Positions 9,013-18,165 of a stretch of 62,033 nucleotides of DNA are shown in pieces. The notes under the pieces are model-generated. The model ran no database searches, was not told where the DNA came from, and saw only the letters and a program-made list of their open reading frames with translations. The first letter of the stretch is position 1. Each line of letters opens with the position of its first letter. Both the position numbers and the translations under genes were made by a program. Source of the stretch: an uncultured Rhodospirillales bacterium (lineage in GTDB: Bacteria; Pseudomonadota; Alphaproteobacteria; ATCC43930; CGMCC-115725); the NCBI GenBank assembly GCA_903822185.1, contig CAIJOA010000043.1, positions 1 through 62,033 on the forward strand. The letters run 5' to 3'.

Positions 9013-12000
9013 TCGCGGCGATCATCCCCGCATAAGCAGCGTCGGGGACCGGGAAATAGAGGTCGAAGCGCGAGCCTTTGCCGAGTTCGCTCTTCACCTC
9101 GATCCGGCCGCCATGCCCGGTCACGATGCCGTGGACAATCGAAAGACCTAGGCCGGTTCCTTGACCGACTTCCTTTGTCGTGAAGAACGGCTCGAACATG
9201 CGTTGGATCGTCGCCTGATTCATGCCGATGCCGGTATCGGCCACGCTGAGGCAAATTTCGTCTTTGCCGTCTGCAGTGCGATGCGTATCGAGCGACACCG
9301 TGATCACGCCCATCTCGTTACCGATCGCACCCGCGGCGTTCGAGACGAGATTGGTGATGATCTGGTGGATTTGCGACCCATCCGCCGGGATCGAGGGCAC
9401 ATCAAAAACCGACGCGTCGAGCTGAATCGACGTCGGCACGGTGGCGCGAAGAAGCTTTAGAGCTTCGCGTACGATTTCGGCCAACCCAATTTCCTGCTTT
9501 TCGGGATCGTCCTTCCGGCTGAACGCCAGCACGCGCCGGACGAGATCGCGCGCCCGTTCGCTGGCTTCGAAAATCGTTTCCAGATTGCTGCGAACCTGAT
9601 TGCCGGCCTCGAAGCGCCGCGCGGTCAGCTTGCTCAATGCCATGATCGGCACCAGCGTATTGTTCAGATCATGCGCGATTCCGCCGGCCAGCGTGCCCAG
9701 CGCTTCGAGCTTTTGCGAATGAAGCAGTTGACGCTCAAGCTCGCGCTCGCGGCTCTCGGAGAGACGGCGTTCGGTGATGTCCTGCAGCGTGCCGAAGATG
9801 CGCTGCAGCCTGCCGTCCTCGCCAGTCACGACGTCGCTTTCGCGGCGCAGTACACGTTCCTCGCCATCGGCGCGGATGATGCGATATTCGAACGGCGCCG
9901 GCGAGAAGCCTTTATCCTCGACGCCGCGCGCCAACTTGAACTTCTCGCGATCATGCGGATGGACCACGCTGATCAATTGCGCGAAGCCGGGCTTGTGCTC
10001 GCCCTTGCGCAGACCCAACAAGCGATACATCTCGTCCGACCATTCCGTGTGGCCGGTGACGAGATTATGTTCGAAACTACCCAGCGCGGCGATTTTCTGC
10101 GCGCGTTCCATATTTTCACGGCTGCGCATCGCTTCGAGTTCGACCTGTTTGCGCTCGGTCACGTCTTGAATCGTGCCATAGACGCGCATCGGCTTGTGCT
10201 CGTCGTCGAAGATGACGTCGCATTCGCGGCGGACGGTGCGGACTTCGCCATTCGAGCGGACCAAGCGATATTCGACAGGCATCGAGGGCGCTCCGATCAA
10301 TTCGGCGCGGCGCGTTCCTTCGAGCCAGACCCGATCGTCGGGATGGACGAGCGTCAGCAGCTTTTCATAAGACGGCGGCTCGCCGGATCGTTCCAGACCG
10401 AAAATGCGATAGAGTTCGTCCGACCAATCGCCACGATTGGTCACGAGATCGCGCTCGAAACTCCCCATGGCGGCGATACGTTGCGCCCGAAGCATATTGT
10501 CCTGGCTGCGGCGCAGCTGAATCTCGACGCGACGGCGCTCGGTAATATCCTGCATCGTTGCGATGAGGCGAATCGGCCGGCCGGCCTCGTCGAAGAACAA
10601 GTCGCATTCGCGATGGAGAATCCGCTCGCTGCCGTCGGGAAGGATGATGCGATAATCGAGCGGCGGCGCGGCGATGCCTTTTTCGGCCATCGCACGAACG
10701 TCGTCGAAGGTGCCGCGGTCTTCGGGATGAATAAGCGTCCGAAGATACGCCGCGTCATGGGACGGATTGGTCGGATCCGCGCCGTGGATTCGATACATCT
10801 CGTCCGACCAGGTAAACTTGCCGGTAATCAGATCGCGCTCGAAACTGGCGATACCGGCGATACGTTGCGCGCGCGCGAGGTTTTCGCGGCTGTGCTTCAA
10901 TTCCGCTTCGGCCCGCTTGCGCTCGGTAATGTCCTGGATGATGCCGAAAATATTGATCGGCTTTCCGGTCTCGTCGCGGATGACGCCATACTCGCGATGG
11001 ATCAACCGTTCCTCGCCATCGGTCCGGATGATGCGGAATTCGAGCGGCGTCGGCGCGCCATCGCGCGAGGCGTCGCGATTGGCGATAAACTTCTCGCGGT
11101 CCTCGGGATGAACCATATCGAGCAACGGTTCGGACGCATCCGGTGAGAACGTCTCGTCGATGCCCCAAATGCGCAGAAATTCTTCGGACCGCTCGATCTT
11201 GCCGGTGATGAGATCGCGGCTAAAACTGCCGAGCCCGGCGATCCGTTGCGCCCGGGTCAGATTTTCGCGGCTCTGACGCAGCTCATTCTCGATCCGCTTG
11301 CGCTCGGTAATATCCTGGATGGTGCCGAACATACGGATCGGCTTGCCGTCGTCATCGAAAACGACGCCGTATTCGCGATGGAGGATGCGTTCTTCGCCAT
11401 CCGGCCGGACGATGCGGAAATCGAGCGGCGGGATCGAGCGTTTTTGCAGCGCTGCGTCGCGGCCGGCCAGAAACTTCTCCCGATCTTCGGGAACGACCAG
11501 CGACAGCAGCAATTCTGCGGTGCCGTGAGTCGGCGTTTCGGTAATGCCCCAGATCGCGAGAAATTCGTCCGACCATTCGGTTCGTGCCGTCGCGAGATCG
11601 CGATCGAAGCTGCCGATCGCGGCGACACTTTGCGCCCGCGCCAGATTCTCCCGGCTGCGGCGCAACGCCATTTCGATGCGCTTACGGTCGGTGATGTCCT
11701 GGATGATGCCGAAGATACGCGCCGGCGTCCCGTCAGGATTGAAGTCGGCCATATATTCGTGATGCAGAATCCGCTCTTCGCCATCGGGACGAATGATGCG
11801 GAAATCGGAATAGGTCACCGGCTTGCCGCTGAGGACCGAGCCGCGACTTTCCATGAATTTTACCCGATCGTCGGGATGGACGCGCTGAAGCAACAGCGCG
11901 GCGGACGGCGTTTCATCCGGCCGCAATCCCCAGATCTCGCGGAAGGCTTCGGAGCATTCGACGGTGTTCGTCAAAAGATCGCGATCGAAACTGCCAAGCG

Positions 12001-13408
12001 ACGCCATGCGTTGCGAACGCACGAGGCTTTCTTGGCTTCGCCGCAGCGCCAGATCATATTCCCAGCGGCGGCTGACATCGCGCACGACGACGATCAATTT
12101 CGATCCCGCATCCGTATCATATGGACGCGTGCTGATTTCGATCGGCATTTCCTTGCCGTCTTTGCGTATGCCCATACGTTCCATGACGGTCGGGCCGGAG
12201 TTCATGACGTTGCGTACGGAGCCATCGGTGCCGGCCGGGTGCGCCATCAAGGCTGAGATGCTTTGGCCACTCATCCCACCAGGCTCGTAGCCGTGCAGCC
12301 GTTCCGCCGCGGGATTGGCGAATTCGATGCACAGCGACTGATCGATGATCATCACCGCATCCGGCAACGCGTTGAGGAGATTGCGGTGTTTTTCCTCGCT
12401 GGCCGTGACCTTGCCGAGCAACGCTTCGTTACGCCGAATTTGCCAGATCAGATAGACGAACAGCGAGATCACGAGCGCGATCGCCGCCGCAGTTCCGGTT
12501 GCGATCGCGAAGGCTTCGGAGCGCCAATGCGCCAGCGCTTTCTCGGTATCCCATCCGACCGACACGACGAAGGGCGAGGTCTTGCTGCCGACGCCGGCGA
12601 TGTAGCGTTCGACGCCGGTGATCGTTTTCAGTTCCAGAAAATTGCTTTTCGCATCGCCGCTATGCGACGCCAGAAACATCGGCCGTCCTGAGAAATCGAC
12701 GCCGAGTACAGGGTCCCCCAGCTCGATGGCGGGGGTTCGCATCAAGACGTGGCCTTCCGCATTGAACAGCGTGATGCTGCTACCCTGCGGCAGTTCAAGC
12801 GTATTGAAATTCTTTTGCAGATAAGCCGTATCGATGAAAACACTGACCACGGCGTGAACCTGACCGGCGTCATCGGCAATCCGCCGGCTTAGAACGAAAG
12901 TCGATTTTCCGTCGGCTGGATCGGCAATCAGCCCGCTCACCAGAAGGCTGTCATGTGTCGATGCAATTTGCCGCTGGAAAAAATCATAGCCGGCGACGTC
13001 TTGTTCGACGTCGGCGGCAATGGATTTTCCGGCGATGTCATAGATCTGGACACGCTTGATCGCGACGACGGTCTTGCCGCGCACCAGCATATCCTCGCGC
13101 ATCGCCTTGCGCGCCGCGATGTCGAAGTTGGACGAATGGCCCAGTTCCTGAAGATGGCGCAGCGCCATGTCGGCATTGCGGGCGATCGCTTGAAGAACGT
13201 TCGCCGTTCCCTGCGCCGGAACTTCCAGCCGATTCTGAATTGAGGTGAGTTCGTTTTTATGAAGCGTGGCGATCGAGAGGCCACAGATCAACACCGCACT
13301 GACGACGAGCAGCGTCGCCACGACCGCGAGCATATGACTGGGCCGCGCGAAAATCTTTCCGAGATCGTGCAGTCGCGGACGCACCGCGCGAAGCAAATCG
13401 GACATCAT
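8987..13408 (-). CDS. Membrane sensor histidine kinase with seven PAS-type domains, six of them tandem copies
   Basis: The product has 1473 residues. A membrane segment at about 27-49 and another at about 300-325 enclose a periplasmic sensor region of some 250 residues, similar in layout to Cache-type sensors. A first PAS domain follows at about 340-445. Six tandem units of about 127 residues come next, each opening with a variant of 'RRSRENLARAQ.IA.GSF.RD' and closing with 'FG.IQDITERKR', starting near residues 453, 580, 710, 836, 966 and 1092. The dimerisation box 'GGIAHDLNNTLVPI' holds the phospho-acceptor His at about 1245. The ATPase domain has 'DTGIGM' and 'GTGLGLSIV'. The start is one of two adjacent ATGs. 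There is no receiver domain; the likely partner is the receiver gene 60 bases upstream. Confidence 0.94.
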   Translation of the reverse strand: MMSDLLRAVRPRLHDLGKIFARPSHMLAVVATLLVVSAVLICGLSIATLHKNELTSIQNRLEVPAQGTANVLQAIARNADMALRHLQELGHSSNFDIAARKAMREDMLVRGKTVVAIKRVQIYDIAGKSIAADVEQDVAGYDFFQRQIASTHDSLLVSGLIADPADGKSTFVLSRRIADDAGQVHAVVSVFIDTAYLQKNFNTLELPQGSSITLFNAEGHVLMRTPAIELGDPVLGVDFSGRPMFLASHSGDAKSNFLELKTITGVERYIAGVGSKTSPFVVSVGWDTEKALAHWRSEAFAIATGTAAAIALVISLFVYLIWQIRRNEALLGKVTASEEKHRNLLNALPDAVMIIDQSLCIEFANPAAERLHGYEPGGMSGQSISALMAHPAGTDGSVRNVMNSGPTVMERMGIRKDGKEMPIEISTRPYDTDAGSKLIVVVRDVSRRWEYDLALRRSQESLVRSQRMASLGSFDRDLLTNTVECSEAFREIWGLRPDETPSAALLLQRVHPDDRVKFMESRGSVLSGKPVTYSDFRIIRPDGEERILHHEYMADFNPDGTPARIFGIIQDITDRKRIEMALRRSRENLARAQSVAAIGSFDRDLATARTEWSDEFLAIWGITETPTHGTAELLLSLVVPEDREKFLAGRDAALQKRSIPPLDFRIVRPDGEERILHREYGVVFDDDGKPIRMFGTIQDITERKRIENELRQSRENLTRAQRIAGLGSFSRDLITGKIERSEEFLRIWGIDETFSPDASEPLLDMVHPEDREKFIANRDASRDGAPTPLEFRIIRTDGEERLIHREYGVIRDETGKPINIFGIIQDITERKRAEAELKHSRENLARAQRIAGIASFERDLITGKFTWSDEMYRIHGADPTNPSHDAAYLRTLIHPEDRGTFDDVRAMAEKGIAAPPLDYRIILPDGSERILHRECDLFFDEAGRPIRLIATMQDITERRRVEIQLRRSQDNMLRAQRIAAMGSFERDLVTNRGDWSDELYRIFGLERSGEPPSYEKLLTLVHPDDRVWLEGTRRAELIGAPSMPVEYRLVRSNGEVRTVRRECDVIFDDEHKPMRVYGTIQDVTERKQVELEAMRSRENMERAQKIAALGSFEHNLVTGHTEWSDEMYRLLGLRKGEHKPGFAQLISVVHPHDREKFKLARGVEDKGFSPAPFEYRIIRADGEERVLRRESDVVTGEDGRLQRIFGTLQDITERRLSESRERELERQLLHSQKLEALGTLAGGIAHDLNNTLVPIMALSKLTARRFEAGNQVRSNLETIFEASERARDLVRRVLAFSRKDDPEKQEIGLAEIVREALKLLRATVPTSIQLDASVFDVPSIPADGSQIHQIITNLVSNAAGAIGNEMGVITVSLDTHRTADGKDEICLSVADTGIGMNQATIQRMFEPFFTTKEVGQGTGLGLSIVHGIVTGHGGRIEVKSELGKGSRFDLYFPVPDAAYAGMIAAITSSRPAA

Positions 13409-13468
13409 CTTTGAACCTTGCCGGCGAATGGAAATGCGTGGGACATGGCGATGGCCGATGCCCGATGA

Positions 13469-13840
13469 CTAAGCCGCCAGGCAGTTCTTGACGATATCGA
13501 GGAAGTGGTCGGGATCGAGCGGCTTCGCCACCGCCTCGGAAGCGCCGAGTTGGCGCGCGATTTTCAGGAAATCGGTATTGCCCATCCGGCCGCCGCCCGA
13601 GATCGCGATGATCTTGGCGTTCGGCGATTCAGCGCGAATATCGCGGATCGTCTCGATGCCTTCTTTTTCCGGCATGATGATATCGGTGACCACCAGGTCG
13701 GGATGCTCGGTGCGGAAAGCATGGAGTCCGCGGCGACCGTCTTCGGCGCCGATGACCTCATAGCCTTCGCTTTCGAGGATCTGAACGATGGTGTTGCGTA
13801 CGACAACATTGTCGTCGATGACGAGAATTTTGTGCTGCAT
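13469..13840 (-). CDS. Single-domain response regulator
   Basis: The product has 123 residues, only a CheY-like receiver. The acidic pair is Asp9-Asp10, the phospho-acceptor is Asp53 in 'LVVTDIIMPE', the Thr/Ser position reads 'IIAISGGG', and the conserved Lys lies in 'AVAKPLD'. There is no output domain. I chose the ATG at 13840 because GGAGGG lies about eight bases upstream and the 14 extra residues of the longer reading are unlike receivers. It sits directly upstream of the giant PAS kinase on the same strand and is probably its phosphoryl acceptor. Confidence 0.93.
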   Translation of the reverse strand: MQHKILVIDDNVVVRNTIVQILESEGYEVIGAEDGRRGLHAFRTEHPDLVVTDIIMPEKEGIETIRDIRAESPNAKIIAISGGGRMGNTDFLKIARQLGASEAVAKPLDPDHFLDIVKNCLAA

Positions 13841-13978
13841 GGCGCTTGGCCCTCCGCATACCCTACGGAAACGAAGCAACACGCCGCGTTCCCCACCGGA
13901 GCGAGCAACCGAGTACCCTCAGTTAGGCGCTCGCCATCGGATCATTCCATAATGGCGAGTAATGCTTAACGGGGCCTT

Positions 13979-14001
13979 ACGCACCCCCGAGGGGGTGCCT
14001 A
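13979..14001 (-). terminator. GC-rich hairpin downstream of trxA
   Basis: The sequence at 13981-13998, gcacccccgagggggtgc, is a perfect inverted repeat with 8-base arms around a two-base centre. It lies 18 bases past the trxA stop in the direction of transcription. The flanking 'taaa'/'ttac' gives only a weak U-run, so this is a probable rather than certain terminator. Confidence 0.5.
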
Positions 14002-14015
14002 AATGCTTGGCAGAT

Positions 14016-14336
14016 TTAGATAACCGACGCGACCCATTCGGCGAGCTTGCTCTTCGGCAGGGCGCCGATCTTGGTCGCCGCGACCTGACCGTTCTTGAAC
14101 AGGATCAGGGTCGGGATGCCATGGACACCATATTTGGTAGGTGTTTGGGGATTATCGTCAATATTCAGTTTGGCAACGGTGACTTTTCCCTGCATCTCGG
14201 TCGCGATCTCTTCGAGAAACGGGCCGATCATCTTGCAGGGACCGCACCATTCTGCCCAGAAATCGACGAGCACCGGACCCGGCGCGCGCAGTACATCGGC
14301 CTCGAAAGAACCGTCCGTAATTTTTGTGGTCGCCAT
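14016..14336 (-). CDS. trxA: Thioredoxin
   Basis: The product is a 106-residue cytoplasmic thioredoxin that reduces disulfides using electrons from thioredoxin reductase. The active site 'WCGPCK' places Cys31 and Cys34, and the cis-Pro loop reads '[13 protein letters not shown]'. Its length and the single domain are standard. A GGAG ribosome site lies just upstream of the ATG at 14336. In many alphaproteobacteria trxA follows addA and folC; here the VOC, kinase and regulator genes lie between folC and trxA. Confidence 0.97.
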   Translation of the reverse strand: MATTKITDGSFEADVLRAPGPVLVDFWAEWCGPCKMIGPFLEEIATEMQGKVTVAKLNIDDNPQTPTKYGVHGIPTLILFKNGQVAATKIGALPKSKLAEWVASVI

Positions 14337-14541
14337 GTTCTCGTTCTCCTCGCCGATACAGATGGGAAGCTTAGGAGACGGCGAAAAGGACCGTCAAGGA
14401 GGCCGCGATAATTAGCCAAGACACCCGCACTGCGGGAAATATTCCGAAGAATTCTAGGCAAAGCTGATCCATATCAAGGTTACCGCCCGGAAACCGTGCC
14501 ACATTTTCGCCATAAATTGACCCAGTCGGTGAAATCGGACG

Positions 14542-14730
14542 ATGGACGCCTACCGCTTTTACTATCTCAATGACGCGAACCGCATCGTCGATGCGGAGTG
14601 GGCGTCGTGTCCGAACGACCAAGCCGCGATTCAGCGGGCGATGCGGCTATTGGGCGAGAGCCGCAACTGCAAAGCCGTCGAAGTTTGGCAAGGCGTCCGG
14701 CTCGTCCGGTCGCCTGTCAGCGTCTCATAA
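14542..14730 (+). CDS. Small conserved-looking hypothetical protein, 62 residues
   Basis: A short protein, 'MDAYRFYYLNDANRIVDAEW' at its start, of mixed alpha/beta character with a C-terminal 'KAVEVWQGVRLV'. It has no signal peptide or membrane segment. I have a general impression of similar small alphaproteobacterial proteins of unknown function. It lies alone between trxA (minus) and the convergent addA, whose last six bases it overlaps. Its codon use looks like that of its neighbours, which supports it being real. Confidence 0.65.
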   Translation: MDAYRFYYLNDANRIVDAEWASCPNDQAAIQRAMRLLGESRNCKAVEVWQGVRLVRSPVSVS

Positions 14731-17700
14731 GCGAAACGGTTTGAGCAATTCGGGCGCGATCGGCATCAGCCGCGGCCCATCGGTCCAAAGCAGCGCACAG
14801 CGCACCTCCTTTCCCGGAAACACCGCCTCCACCGCCGCCTGATAGGCGGCCAACTGATCGAGATAGAGCGCCGGCACTTCGGTATCGCTTCGCGGTACCG
14901 GCCGCATCGTCTTGTAATCGACGATCAGCACCGAATCCTCGCCAACCAAAAGACGATCGATCTGGCCGGACAAAGCCCGGCCGTTGAACAGCCCGACCAC
15001 CGGCACTTCAGCCACCGAGCCGGGACCAAAGAGCGGCGCGAAGTCCGGATTGTCGAACACCGCCATCGTTTCCTGCAGCATCGCCTCTTGCGCGTCCGGC
15101 GGCAGGTCGTGGACCGGCAAGGCAAGAAACCGCCGCGCCGCCGCATCCCGCGCGCCCGGATCGAGTTGCGGCAGGCTTTGCAGCAGACGATGGACCAGCC
15201 GCCCCCGCAGGAACGCCGCGCCGCGGTCATCGCCGAGCGGTGAACGCGCGGCCGGTTCCTCGATCCGCGGCTGGGATGGGGCCAGCGGTTTGGGTGGCGC
15301 CGGCTCGGGTGCGGGCGGGTTCCAACACCAATCAGGCAGCACCGCCGGGCTCGCCGGCGCACGAATCACCGGGCGATCGGCGCGTGGCGCTGCTTCCTGG
15401 GCATGGACGAGACGGAGCCCTTTCCCGGACCAGCCTTCTTCGCCGGGCACGGCGAAATCGAACGGTTCAGCCCCGGCGTCGGCCATGCCGACGGCGATCA
15501 GCGCATGCCAATTTCCGCTAGGTGCTTTGCGACGGGTTTCCCAGCCGCAGATATAAAGACGGTCCGCCGCACGGGTCATCGCGACATAGAGCAGACGGCG
15601 ATATTCCTGATCGCGCCGCCGCGCCGCATCGGCAAGGGCGCTGCTGGCCGGCGGCGGCATCGCATCGCGATCGACCAGCCATAGCGGCAAGCCGTCGGCA
15701 CCCCACAGCACCGCTGGCGTCCGTGTCGGTACCTGTAGTGTGTCGGGCAGAAAAATAATCGGCGCTTCGAGACCTTTGGAGCCATGGACGGTGAGAATGC
15801 GCACCTCGTTGCGCTCGCCCTGATCCAAGTCGCGTTTGATCTCGGGCGCGCCGACTTCGAGCCAATGGAGAAAGCCTTGCAACGAAACGCCGTGATTGCG
15901 CTCGAACGCCAAGGCAGAGGCGAGAAACTCGTCGAGCGGATCGGCTGCTTCGGGACCAAGCCGCGACAGCACCGCCTTGCGTCCACCACGCGCGCTGAGC
16001 ACATCGGCAAAGAGTTCATAGGGCGGGATGAAATCGGCGCGGGCCAGCAATTCGTTCAACTGATCGGCCGCATAGGCGAAGACAGGATTCTCGTCGCGCC
16101 GATGCAGCAACGAAGCCCAAAGCGTACCACGCCGGTCATAGGCGATCCTGAAAAGATCGTCTTCGCTGAAACCGTAGAGCGGGCCTTTCAAAACCGTCGC
16201 CAGCGTCAGATCGTCGGCGGGTAAGAGCAGGAACCGGCCGAGTGCCATCATATCTTCGACGGCAAGCTGTTCGGTCAGCAGCATGCGATCGGCGCCCGCG
16301 ACCGGCACATCCGCTTGCTTCAAGGCGCGCACCAGTTCCGTCACGAAGGGACCACGTCGGCGCACCAGCACCATTACATCGCCGGGTTCGATACGCCGGT
16401 CGCGCGCATCGAGACGTTCGCCGATATCGAGCCATTGTTTGATGCGCGCGGCGATACCGACAGCAAGGCGGGTGCGGGGCTCGCTGGTATGACGCTGCAG
16501 CAGCGGCAGATCCCACGGTTCCCCGGCAGGACGTTCCTCGGGCTCAACCGTCGGCCATAGTTCGACCAACCCTGCCTGTCCCTGGCGGTGCGCCGCGTGG
16601 CGAATGGCGAGACCATCCAGCGCAACGCCATCGCTGGCGTCGGCGCCGGCAAAGACCGCATCGACCGCCTGCAGCACCGCTGCGACCGAGCGGAAAGAAA
16701 TATCGAGCGGCACGATGTCCCATTTCCGTTCCGCATCCGTGACGGATTTTTGGAAATGACCACGCATCTCGACAAACTTCTGCGGATCGGCGCGTTGAAA
16801 ACTGTAGATCGATTGCTTCACGTCGCCGACGGCGAAGACCGTTCGGCCATCCTCCGGACGACCGGCATCGCGCGCGCCTTCGCCGGCGAAGAATTCTTCG
16901 GCGATCAGCCGCACGATTTCCCATTGTTCGGGATTGGTGTCTTGCGCTTCATCGACCAGAATATGATCGAGTCCGCCATCCAGCTTGAACAGCACCCAGG
17001 GCGCGATGCCTTCACGCGATAAAAGATCGCGCGCCTTAAGAATGAGATCGTCGTAATCGAGCAGCGCCCGCGCCGCCTTATGGTCGGCATAGGCGGCCAG
17101 CATCGCCTGCGCCAATAGCGCCAGCGATGCCGTCGCCGCCTGCAACACCGCCGCGCAACGGCGTGCCCGCACGGCTTCGAGACGTTCTGCCTCGTCGGCC
17201 AGCGTGTCGGCGATCGCCGGATGCTGCCGAACCAACGTGACGGTCGCGATATTCTTGTACCGCTCACCGGCGGCGGTGAAGAACCCACGCAGATACGCAT
17301 CGAACCCGCCGACGCGGCCGGCGCCATCGGCGAGCCAGTCGGCGATGAGATTGCCGCGCGCTTGGTCGTTGACGCTTTTACTGGCGATCATCGCTTCAGC
17401 GGCGGCCCGCAACGCTGCCTCGTTGCTGGCTTTCGCCGCGCAAGCATCGGCAATGATGCTCTCGGCGCTTTCGCCCGGCGCAACGCCCAGCACCGTGCGC
17501 AAGGCGGCATCGAAGGCGGCGAAGCCTTGCGCCAACACCACACCCAAGCGACCGCGTTCCGCGATCAGCGCGCCCAAAAGCTCGGCGAAGCTCGCTTCAT
17601 GGACGTGACGCACCACTTCGGCCAAAGCGGAGCCCAACGCAGCATCGCGGCCTTCGCGGGCGCGGGTCAGCACCGCCTCGCGCGCCGCATCCAACGCCTC

Positions 17701-18165
17701 GACACTTGAGCGATCATCCATCAATTCGAAATGCGGCGGCACCCCGGCTTCAAGCGGGAAACGGCGCAGCAGCGATTGGCAAAACGCATGCAGCGTCGCG
17801 ATCGTCATGCCGCCCGGCGCATCCAGCACCATCGCGAACAACTGCCGCGCGCGTTCGCAATCCTCTGGCGTCGGCATATTGCCGGTGAGCTTCACGAGAT
17901 CTTGCGCCAGTTCGCCGTCGGCCATGATCGCCCAACGAGCGAGCCGTTCGTTGATGCGGTTCGCCATTTCGGCGGCGGCGGCTTTGGTGAAGGTGAGGCA
18001 AAGAATACGCGACGGCTTCGTGCCGCCGAGCAGCAACGACAGGACGCGGTTGGTCAAGACGGTGGTCTTGCCGGTACCGGCCGATGCGGCGACCCACACC
18101 GACGTCCCACGCGCATAGGCGCGCCGCTGCGCAAGGTTGGGGTCGAGCGCGGTGGTGTCGCTCAT
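14725..18165 (-). CDS. addA: Double-strand break repair helicase-nuclease AddA
   Basis: This is the UvrD-like helicase and nuclease subunit of AddAB, which processes double-strand ends for RecA, in place of RecBCD. The product has 1146 residues. Walker A 'AASAGTGKT' is at residues 26-34, the DExx box reads 'HILVDEAQDTNPEQWE', and 'VRILTVHGSKGLEAPIIFLP' is a late helicase motif. The C-terminal RecB-type nuclease shows 'SGQIDRLLVGED' and 'LIVDYKT'. I chose the ATG at 18165, which overlaps the addB stop (ATGA); the longer reading adds nine unlikely residues. AddB is directly upstream. Confidence 0.97.
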   Translation of the reverse strand: MSDTTALDPNLAQRRAYARGTSVWVAASAGTGKTTVLTNRVLSLLLGGTKPSRILCLTFTKAAAAEMANRINERLARWAIMADGELAQDLVKLTGNMPTPEDCERARQLFAMVLDAPGGMTIATLHAFCQSLLRRFPLEAGVPPHFELMDDRSSVEALDAAREAVLTRAREGRDAALGSALAEVVRHVHEASFAELLGALIAERGRLGVVLAQGFAAFDAALRTVLGVAPGESAESIIADACAAKASNEAALRAAAEAMIASKSVNDQARGNLIADWLADGAGRVGGFDAYLRGFFTAAGERYKNIATVTLVRQHPAIADTLADEAERLEAVRARRCAAVLQAATASLALLAQAMLAAYADHKAARALLDYDDLILKARDLLSREGIAPWVLFKLDGGLDHILVDEAQDTNPEQWEIVRLIAEEFFAGEGARDAGRPEDGRTVFAVGDVKQSIYSFQRADPQKFVEMRGHFQKSVTDAERKWDIVPLDISFRSVAAVLQAVDAVFAGADASDGVALDGLAIRHAAHRQGQAGLVELWPTVEPEERPAGEPWDLPLLQRHTSEPRTRLAVGIAARIKQWLDIGERLDARDRRIEPGDVMVLVRRRGPFVTELVRALKQADVPVAGADRMLLTEQLAVEDMMALGRFLLLPADDLTLATVLKGPLYGFSEDDLFRIAYDRRGTLWASLLHRRDENPVFAYAADQLNELLARADFIPPYELFADVLSARGGRKAVLSRLGPEAADPLDEFLASALAFERNHGVSLQGFLHWLEVGAPEIKRDLDQGERNEVRILTVHGSKGLEAPIIFLPDTLQVPTRTPAVLWGADGLPLWLVDRDAMPPPASSALADAARRRDQEYRRLLYVAMTRAADRLYICGWETRRKAPSGNWHALIAVGMADAGAEPFDFAVPGEEGWSGKGLRLVHAQEAAPRADRPVIRAPASPAVLPDWCWNPPAPEPAPPKPLAPSQPRIEEPAARSPLGDDRGAAFLRGRLVHRLLQSLPQLDPGARDAAARRFLALPVHDLPPDAQEAMLQETMAVFDNPDFAPLFGPGSVAEVPVVGLFNGRALSGQIDRLLVGEDSVLIVDYKTMRPVPRSDTEVPALYLDQLAAYQAAVEAVFPGKEVRCALLWTDGPRLMPIAPELLKPFRL

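Noticed and set aside
9671-11146. Long plus-strand frame (491 codons) opposite the PAS kinase
   Set aside because: It is the antisense of the PAS repeats; its His/Arg/Ala-rich, repeating sequence mirrors the units and resembles no protein family.
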